This document shows positions 57,184 to 64,000 of a stretch of 64,000 nucleotides of DNA, in pieces. A program made the position numbers and the translations under genes. The notes under the pieces are model-generated. The model was given only the letters and a program-made list of their open reading frames with translations. It was not told the origin of the DNA and did not search any database. Source of the DNA: Chelonoidis abingdonii. Lineage: Eukaryota; Chordata; Testudines; Testudinidae. Each line of letters opens with the position of its first letter. Within the stretch, counting starts at the first letter, position 1. Location: assembly GCF_003597395.2 (NCBI RefSeq), contig NC_133771.1:127145637-127209636 (forward strand), read 5' to 3'.

Positions 57184-60008
57184 CCCAAGGCCAATTCATG
57201 GACCATCCATGATGAGATTGCTGATAATCGTCAGCTTAAAATCAGTTCTGATGATATGTAAACATCATCAATCCACCAGAAACTGAACTGAGATCACTGA
57301 CTCATTTCACATAGGACAAAAATCAGTGACCTTTCAATCATTACCAACCTGGGCCTCAGATTGAGTTTATGATTTGGAGATGAAGAGGCTCTAAATTTCA
57401 TTCGTACAGGCTGACTAGGGAGTTTTCCTGGGCAAGTAGGACAAACACCACCAGCTTCTACAGAATCCCAAGTTTCATTTAAAAAACCCAGATATTTCTA
57501 GACCTTTTTGCAGGGTTGTCAATGCCCATGATTGTACCATGAGTCCCAAGATATTTGCTGTTATTCTTGAATCCTCATGCAATTATATGAGAACCTCAGT
57601 TTCCAGGGTTGTTTGTTTGTTTGTAAAGTAAGTTGTAGTATGTAGGAATAGCACAATATACCTTTAAATAGTTTATGAGCACTCTAGTGGTGGTCACTGT
57701 GTTTTATGTAATAGAAACCACTAGAGCCAGCCAGGGAAGCAGTGTGTATGTAGCTAGGCCTTTCATGTTTGTGCATATTTATTAAACACAGGTATTTAGG
57801 GTCCAGCTGTGCCTATGTGGTTGCTTTCCATTACTTTTGTTGGGTCAAGAGCAAAAGATACAACACTAGCCTTCATGGTTACAGAGAAAAGCTTGAAAAT
57901 GTGACCTTGGTACATCCTTTAGTCTCAAAAACCAACAAGAAAAAGAAAAAAATATAATAACAATTATTATTATTATTATTATTATTATTTTAATCTCATG
58001 ATTATTGGCTTCTGACTCATGATTTTTGAGCCCTTAAGGTTGGTAATACTGTTGGGAACAGTATCTTTATAACAGTAAAAAGAGTGTAAGCAATACTGTC
58101 GTTGAGGACTGGTGAGAGCCCAGCAGCTATTGTTATACTATCAGGCCTATAGGGGACCTATATGCATGCTGCCTCAGTTGGGCAGCAGAGCAGTCACTGT
58201 TCCCACTGAATCTTTCAGGCTCCCACTACTTTAGACAAAGCCTGTTCCCCCCTCACCCCGGTGAGGCAAGGCCCTGAGCACTTGTACTCTGCCTCTGTGC
58301 ATCCTCCTCCCATGCCTTCCCTAAGATCTCTCCAACCATTCAGCTCCAGCAGTACCCACCCCACACATAGAGAAGGGAGCAGAAGATACTTAGCCCCTTA
58401 TCTCCAGGTAGGGAACAAAAATCACAGAAGATTTACTGGTGTCCTCTCAAAGCAAGGGAGCAAGTAGAGCAGAACCCCTGGACTGAGAAAATGGTGCTGC
58501 AAGATGCATTGGAAGTGCCTAGCACACTGTGGGTGTAATACCAGCAATCAAATATGTACATACAATGATGCAGCTAGGAGCAGAGGTGAAGAGCCATCAG
58601 GTGAGAACATCAGGGCTGAATCTGGGGAAGTGCTACAGGAGTAAGAAGTCTGATTGAGGGAGAGGGCTGAGCTGGCTGCTACAGTTTTGAAAAGCTGCTA
58701 CTGAGGTCATTGATTAATCTGGGGAGCAAATGGAAGAATTGGGAAGGGAACTGATGCACTGAGAGAGGGAGTGGAAAAAAGAATTAATTTGTATGTGGGG
58801 CAGGAAACTGATTAATCTGTGGTGGAAGAAGGCAGGGGGACAGAGTAGCACTGAATATCCAGACATCATCATGGGGAAAACAAAGGAAGGAACACCAGGA
58901 GGAGAACAAATCATCTTAACCAAACTGCACTAGATCTGTTATTTATTTGAGGGTGAAGAAATAGAAGCCTTTTATGCAATATAATACCATTGCACAAAGC
59001 AATAGCAGATGAGGATACCATGTATAAAACAAGACTTGGCTAAAACACATGTGCAGCATATGCACTGTCATGAAATGTGAACTTGTGGCCATTGCTAAGA
59101 TGCTGTTGAAATAATTAAAAGTAGCTGTAAATATAGACAATCTGAATTGTTTTTAATTCTTGTAGATTTAGTATCTTTGAGGCATGCCCTGATGTAGAAT
59201 GTGTTACTCTCATAAGAAATATCTGCAATTATTCTTCCATCTGTTGATATGAAACTGATTAGCTATTCGTTATAACAGCCAATGCAAATCCATTTTACTT
59301 GCAGGTTGTAAAGTGAAGGGAGGGTAATTTATAAAATAAATTCTAGTGAAGTCCTACACAGCAACTTTGTAAGAGCCTTACTCTCTATGTGACAATGTGA
59401 TAGATTCAACTTTTTGTCTCTGATCTGTCAAAACAGATCTTTGAGATTCAAAATAAATCTTATTCTACATAAGCCAAACTTCACTTCCTAGTCAGGTACA
59501 GTAGATAACATAACACATTCCTTGGGTCATCTGTATTTCATTCTACGCAGTGGCAATTAGTAGAGAACTTCATCAACCAGAAAGCTATTTGAAATTCTTA
59601 TTACAGTACTTTTCTTCTTAGCACTTGAAGATAGATCAACAAAGTTAACTTATTTGATTCAAAAGAAGAGATGCAGAGGTCATCAAGGATTTTTTTTTTT
59701 GGGTCAGTTTATTGTGATCATCCTTTAGCTTTAGGATGATGACATACTAATGTGAAAACTGTATGCATTTGCTCACAAAAGAAATGCCCTTTAGAATCAA
59801 GTTAATACTCCAGAGCCAGTTCACCTGCAAAGCAAGAAGGGCCATTTCAATAACAAAAATATTTTCCATCGGATGAAACAACTACTAATACATATTATAA
59901 TTCCATAGATATATTTAAAAAAAACATGCACAAAACCCCACAACTTGATTTGAAATCAACAGTATTTTTCTGCAGGTTAGGGCAAGAAAAGTTTAAAAAA
60001 ACCCAAAA
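57184..60008. other. Unassigned intronic sequence next to the PRKN exon
   Basis: Includes (TTA)n at 57962-57990 and a GC-richer part at 58100-58920 without recognisable family. The flank of the exon shows no other exon-like block. Confidence 0.4.
57962..57990. repeat. (ATT)n microsatellite
   Basis: About nine uninterrupted ATT units. Confidence 0.95.
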
Positions 60009-60014
60009 ACTTAC
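60009..60014 (-). promoter_or_regulatory. PRKN: PRKN exon 7 splice donor
   Basis: Read on the minus strand the bases directly after the exon are GTAAGT, the ideal vertebrate 5' splice site. The exon's last base is G. This fixes the exon's downstream edge at 60015. Confidence 0.95.
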
Positions 60015-60151
60015 CAACACATGGGAGAGAGTAGCCAAGCACAGGGTCATGGATGAACTTCCGATCATTCAGCATAGTCACACAGTATAAATGGAAGCAG
60101 TCTAGGCAAATGACATGGCGATGCAAGCACTGGAACACCAGCACAGGACTT
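60015..60151 (-). CDS. PRKN: PRKN (parkin) coding exon, equivalent to human exon 7
   Basis: Parkin is a cytosolic RING-between-RING E3 ubiquitin ligase that acts with PINK1 in mitophagy. On the minus strand this exon starts with the third base of the codon for residue 245 (human numbering), encodes 45 residues from SPVLVFQC to GYSLPCV, and ends with the first base of codon 291: 1+135+1 = 137 bp. Zinc ligands of RING1 are present at positions equivalent to C253, H257, C260, C263 and C289, and C268 is kept. The cores [14 protein letters not shown] and [11 protein letters not shown] are close to human parkin. Differences I can see against remembered human sequence are N254L, S255H, R271M, Q276K, V278I and Q282V. 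An AG acceptor precedes it and a GTAAGT donor follows it. No other PRKN exon was recognised in the window. The exact length, phases and spliced context argue against a processed pseudogene. Confidence 0.97.
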
Positions 60152-60175
60152 CTGTTAAAAATACCAAAAACAATG
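60152..60175 (-). promoter_or_regulatory. PRKN: PRKN exon 7 splice acceptor
   Basis: On the minus strand a T-rich tract (TTTTTGG, then TATTTTTAA) leads into CAG directly before the exon. It is a normal 3' splice site of moderate strength and fixes the exon start at 60151. Confidence 0.93.
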
Positions 60176-61136
60176 CAATGGTACGTTATTGTATCCAGTA
60201 TTGTCTAGATCGACTATTCCAAAATATTTCAGTTTAAAAATTCAGTTACAGAATTATTAATATCTGGTTATATAGAATCATATGCCAGCATAGCCTTCCA
60301 CTGGATATTTGAAGGAAGGTGAAGAATCAAACAGGCAAAGAAAAATAAAGATAGCTGTTCAAATGGGCAGACACTCCAGAAGAGTCTCTCATAAAACGGG
60401 GTAAGATCGTGTATAGGAGAGCCAAGAGGCTAGTGTGGAGAGAGAGGAGATGGAATTATAGAAGGATGATCTGAGACATAGGCTAAAGAAAGTGTCTGAA
60501 GGAGTTCATAGGCTGCCCTCACACCTCGACAAGGAGGGCTGGTCTTGTAGTGGCATTACTGGCCACTGCCACATGATAGCAAGGGCACTGCACTGGTAAC
60601 AATGACTAGAAGAATTCTGCATGCAGAGTTCAGAGGCAGGCAGAATACCTATGGAGGTGCAGAGGGAGAGCACTCAGGACAATTTAGAAGCAACAGCTTC
60701 TCCCAGTGGTGGGGCCAGCCTCAGAAACTGCACAAGACGCAAACATAGCTGCTGCACCAGCAGGACAGGGAACACTGCAGTCCAATCAGAACCACTCCCA
60801 GTGCCCCTTTTGGACTCATACATTGGAGTGTGAATATGCTTTTGAAAGATTACAATATAATTTTGCTTTATCGCCCAGACGCTTCTGGGATAGGCACCCC
60901 AAAATGTATATAACAGCAGAAACAATAAATGATATATTATGACTTCCATACAGGCTATAGCCAGAATATCTTACAATTAAAATTTTCCACAGCATCATAT
61001 AAATTAAAGAAAACCACTATCCATATTTTATAACTACAGAAATCACTAACAATAGTCTTCTGAATGGCAGGAACAAAGTTCTGAGACTACTAGCATAAAT
61101 TAACTAAAGACGCCTTTTGGTGGATCTACCTTCATT
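60176..61136. other. Unassigned intronic sequence upstream of the PRKN exon
   Basis: No exon or repeat family recognised. Short open frames near 60620-60950 on both strands look like chance. Confidence 0.4.
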
Positions 61137-61910
61137 GTCAATTCTGAAGTAACAACTGACAGATATTGCAACTCTATGCATTGACTTTGGAGACAACTGT
61201 ATTGCCATTATGAATGATTTATGTATGATTGTATTCCATTCCATGGGAGCAACTCTATGAATGAAACAATAGGCGTGGGCAGTTATAAGGCAAGTCACTG
61301 AGACTAAACAACTCCAGAGAAGTTCTCCTGCATGGGGAAGTTTGCATATACTGGTGAGGATGGGTTTTCCAGAGACTAGGAAACAAAGAAGGAGTTTGAT
61401 ATAAAAGGATGAGCTTGAACTCACTCGTGGCCTTCTTTCTGATCGCAAATGGACAGGACCTTCTTGTCCATGGGAGCCTCAAACCTTAGGGAAGGGTTGT
61501 AAAGACATTGGCCTACTAGGGCCACTGAAGACTGACAGGTGACCTCTGTAAGATTTTAACATGTTTTTTCTTGGTTTCTTCCGCAGTGCAAGTCCCATAA
61601 TAAAAATGTGCTTGCTTAGAATGGCCAGCAAAAACACTGTTCTTAACCCTTGGAAAGAAAGCAACACACAGGCACTAGAGGTTAGGCAGACTGTCTTGCT
61701 GGGAATACCACAGTGTAAGGCAAGGAGCTGTGCAGCCTTAACCCCTTCCGAACCCCGCCCCCCCAGTCAAAAGGAAGTGGGACAAGGGTCCTTGCCCAGA
61801 GACAGGTAATGACTGCAGATCTGAGACCTGACTAGGCACTTCTGGAGTCGACCACACGGGGGGGAATACAGGTGCAGTTACCTTGAAACTGTGTTAGCAA
61901 CTATGTCCTT
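61137..61910 (+). repeat. Retroviral-type LTR-like sequence
   Basis: A TATA-type box (TGATATAAAAGG near 61398) is followed by a poly(A) signal (AATAAA near 61600). The part GACAGGACCTTC ... GGCCTACTAGGG resembles the LTR at 36182-37121. The start (TGTCAATTCTGAAG) and end are guesses because no target duplication was found. Confidence 0.5.
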
Positions 61911-62090
61911 TGATAAAGTTATTCCCTGCATATGAGCTGTGTACCATCTCTTGCCTGTCTTTGGCCCCATAGCATTACTGCCCACCACAAACATTCCAAA
62001 ATCAAGAGTAAAGCCCCCAAAACCATGAGATTACCATGAAAATCATGAAAAAAAATGTTTTTATTTGCCTTCTGGGTTTGATTGTTTGGT

Positions 62091-62125
62091 TTTTGTTTTG
62101 TTTTGTTTTGTTTTGTTTTGTTTTG
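62091..62125. repeat. (TTTTG)n pentanucleotide repeat
   Basis: Seven uninterrupted TTTTG units. Confidence 0.95.
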
Positions 62126-62334
62126 GGGAGGGTGCTGTATTTTGTAGAGCTTTTTTGGTGTACTTGAGACACATTTTCAAGCTTTCCTCTTCAACTATAA
62201 AGAAATTTGCTTTAAAAAAATAAAAGTTAAGATTTTCACTTATTCCCCTGTCCCCAGGAGCTGGGGCTTATAAAGAAAACCCATCAAATATCAGCAAAGA
62301 GTCCTGTGGTACCTTATAGACTAACAGACGTTTG

Positions 62335-62372
62335 GAGCATGAGCTTTCGTGGATGAACACCCACTTCGTCAG
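62335..62372 (-). ncRNA. Hammerhead-ribozyme-like core, left arm
   Basis: 38-nt core on the minus strand. The stem loop differs slightly (GTGGGTGTTCATCCAC) but still pairs over most of its length; GAAA and the short AGC/GCT stem are kept. Confidence 0.55.
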
Positions 62373-62385
62373 ATACTACATGCAT

Positions 62386-62423
62386 CTGACGAAGTGGGTA
62401 TTCACCCATGAAAGCTCATGCTC
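62386..62423 (+). ncRNA. Hammerhead-ribozyme-like core, right arm
   Basis: CTGACGA 62386-62392, extra A, GTGGGT with ACCCAT around ATTC, GAAA 62410-62413, GC/GC around TCAT, T 62422, C 62423 as candidate cleavage base. Same 38-nt length as in the other copies. Confidence 0.58.
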
Positions 62424-62526
62424 CAAAACGTCTGTTAGTCTATAAGATGCCACAGGACTCTCTGCTGCTTTTACAGATCCAGACTAACACAGCTACCCCT
62501 CTGATACTTGATACCATCAAATATCA

Positions 62527-63499
62527 TGACACTTGTGATAAAAATTGCAAGAGTTGGCAACACCTCCATAGGTTCTAGAATTTCTGCCACAAGACAGTCT
62601 GAAAGCCTCCCATTTAACATTGAAATAATAAATCGTCATGTCCTCAAAGTAGGTATACAACTTCAAAATGTAATCAATAATAATTTCAGATGCTGTATAT
62701 AAACGTTTAATCTTTTTTGAAAATAAGCTTCAGAGTCACATACACTGTAGAATTCATGGTAGTGTACTGGTAGCTTTAAAAATATAAGCTTTGTATTTTA
62801 AAGGATTTCATTGAGTAAAGCAGCTTAAAAACTGAATTAAATAAAACCTCTCCTATACTAATCCTCCTTATTAGTTGCCCACTTGCTGTTCTGAATATAA
62901 TAAATAATAATTATACAAAGACAGCTGCCAGTCAGAATGAGGAGCTTATCCGTGCTCCTCTAACTCTGCCTAGTCCCAAGATAAATAGGGAGAGCTAGAG
63001 GAGCACCTATTAGGTCCTTATTCGGTCATAGGGACACCTTTAACTCCCTGCCAAATTTGCATATCTCAGAGACTCCGTCTCCTGGGAAGGAGGATGAGGC
63101 AAGATTCTCACCCCTGGAAGCTTCCCATCCTGGGCCACTGAAGATCTTTCCCTTTTAGGGGGTTTGTTGCTGGTGGCCACTACTGTAGTATCTGAGTGTT
63201 TTCCAAGTTAGGTGGAAAATTCCTGGACCTGCAACTCACTTTCCCTGGCTTCAGAGGGAGGAGGGATGGTATGTGCGAGAGAGATCCAGAAAAAATAGAG
63301 AAGCATCTAAAAATCAGACCACAAATGTAAATAGTGGAAAATGTATTCTGTATATGATCTCAAAAAGCAATAAAACACTTGTGCAATTCTTCCCTTTTCT
63401 ATAAAACGTGAATAAAATTGCAACTAACAGAACTATATTATGTAAGTGAACTAGTCAGTTACCTTTGTAAATTACCTATAGTGCCATAATCTCATTTCT
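62527..63499. other. Unassigned intronic sequence
   Basis: No coding or repeat signal recognised. Confidence 0.4.
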
Positions 63500-64000
63500 G
63501 GTGCAGCGGGGCTAAGGCAGGTTCCCTGTCTGCCATGGCTCCATATGGCTCCTGGAAGCAGCAGCATGTCCCCCCTCGGGCTCCTATGCACAGGGGTTGC
63601 CAAGGGGCTCCACACACTGTCCCCGCCCCAGGCACTGGCTCCGCAGCTCCCATTGGCCGGGAAGTGCGGCCAATAGGAGCTGTGGGGTTAGCACCTCCGG
63701 ACAGGGCAGCGCGCAAATCCGCCTGGGCATGCCTCCGTGTAGGAGCCAGAGGGGAAATGTGCTGCTGCTTCCGGAAGCCGCCTGAGGTAAGCCTCAACCC
63801 CCTACTCCAGCCCTGATCTTACTCCCAACCATTCTGTCCCAGCCTGGAACACCCTCCTGCATCCCAAACCCCTCATTCCTGGCCCCACCCCAGAGCCCGC
63901 ATCCGGAGCCTTCACCTCCTCCTGCATCCGAATCCACTGCCCAGAGCCCCCTCTCGCACTCCTAATTTCTGGCCCCTCACAGAGCCCTCACCCCCTCCCA
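63500..64000. repeat. GC-rich interspersed repeat, copy 2, with degenerate tandem tail
   Basis: The part 63540-63800 matches the order of words in the copy at 26190-26340, including CTCCCATTGGCCGGGAAGTG and CGGCCAATAGGAGC, an inverted CCAAT-type pair. From about 63800 to the window edge a C-rich degenerate tandem repeat follows, with recurring CTCCTGCATCC, CCCCACCCCAGAGCCC and CCCTCACCCCCTCC. Long opposing open frames here are compositional. The repeat continues past the edge. Confidence 0.7.

Larger units (their letters stand above)
1..60014 (-). other. PRKN: PRKN intron (human intron 7 equivalent), 3' end not reached
   Basis: Everything left of the exon lies downstream in transcription. 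The next expected exon (the 62-bp human exon 8, starting A-G-C-P-N-S-L-I-K) was looked for among minus-strand translations and not recognised, so this intron is probably longer than 60 kb. That fits the very large introns known for PRKN. The content is described in separate repeat entries. Confidence 0.85.
62281..62526. mobile_element. Foldback PLE derivative with 13-bp target duplication
   Basis: The direct repeat CCATCAAATATCA lies at 62281-62293 and 62514-62526. The left arm runs CAGCAAAGAGTCC... and the right arm ends CTACCCCTCTGATACTTG. The arms meet near 62378. Both arms hold the hammerhead-like core. Only about 220 bp lie between the target repeats, with no coding potential. Confidence 0.94.
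60152..64000 (-). other. PRKN: PRKN intron (human intron 6 equivalent), 3' part
   Basis: This is the sequence upstream of the exon in transcription. It holds an LTR-like stretch, a pentanucleotide repeat, a foldback PLE derivative and a GC-rich repeat, each described separately. No exon 6 sequence was recognised. Confidence 0.85.

Noticed and set aside
1..60008. Search for PRKN exon 8 to the left of exon 7
   Set aside because: The expected peptide (A-G-C-P-N-S-L-I-K-E-L) was not recognised in minus-strand translations. The exon is only 62 bp, so a computed search would be more reliable.
63492..63816. Opposed ~100-codon open frames at the right edge
   Set aside because: GC-rich repeat sequence gives long open frames on both strands by chance.
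1..64000. CRISPR arrays, rRNA, tRNA genes, bacterial-type operons
   Set aside because: No spaced short direct repeats and no tRNA or rRNA signatures were seen. The sequence is vertebrate intronic DNA.

Overview
This is vertebrate (amniote) intronic DNA, most likely from a turtle. There are no bacterial-style genes, operons or CRISPR arrays. Almost everything that can be identified is interspersed repeats: Penelope-like elements (PLEs), a non-LTR element with a restriction-like endonuclease, a DIRS element, L2-type LINE remnants, hAT-like and other short DNA transposons, and several retroviral-type solo LTRs. The turtle assignment rests on my recollection of these repeat families. It was not tested by a search.

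The one host coding feature is a single exon on the minus strand at 60015-60151. It is 137 bp, has consensus splice sites on both sides, and encodes parkin residues equivalent to human 246-290, the RING1 core of the E3 ubiquitin ligase PRKN. Its length and both codon phases match human PRKN exon 7. The window is therefore inside PRKN: bases 152 and more to the right of the exon (60152-64000) are the end of the preceding intron (intron 6 in human numbering), and the 60 kb to the left (1-60014) belong to the following intron (intron 7). The very large introns known for PRKN explain the gene-poor layout.

Layout from left to right: an LTR with an inserted hAT-like element that was later partly tandem-duplicated (0.7-2.2 kb); a terminal-inverted-repeat element carrying a nested LTR (2.9-4.2 kb); a decayed L2-like LINE (4.5-5.6 kb); a nearly intact 708-codon ORF of a 5'-truncated R4/Rex6-type non-LTR element on the minus strand (7.0-9.3 kb); mostly unassigned intron (9.3-25.9 kb) with microsatellites, a hAT-like fragment, a PLE end and a 140-bp duplication; a cluster of PLE-related insertions including a 2.84-kb element with decayed reverse transcriptase and GIY-YIG endonuclease flanked by a 13-bp target duplication (25.9-29.4 kb); a nested and inverted LTR complex (31.7-33.6 kb); further solo LTRs (36.2, 45.4 and 61.1 kb); short foldback PLE derivatives (38.7, 41.4, 41.8 and 62.3 kb); a minus-strand DIRS relic split by an LTR (51.3-54.3 kb); the PRKN exon (60.0 kb); and a GC-rich repeat at the right edge.

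The most unusual signal is in the PLE-related terminal repeats. They repeatedly contain a compact 38-nt hammerhead-ribozyme-like core. Four short palindromic copies of two subfamilies have 12-13 bp or 10 bp direct repeats at their ends, so they appear to be non-autonomous elements mobilised as units.
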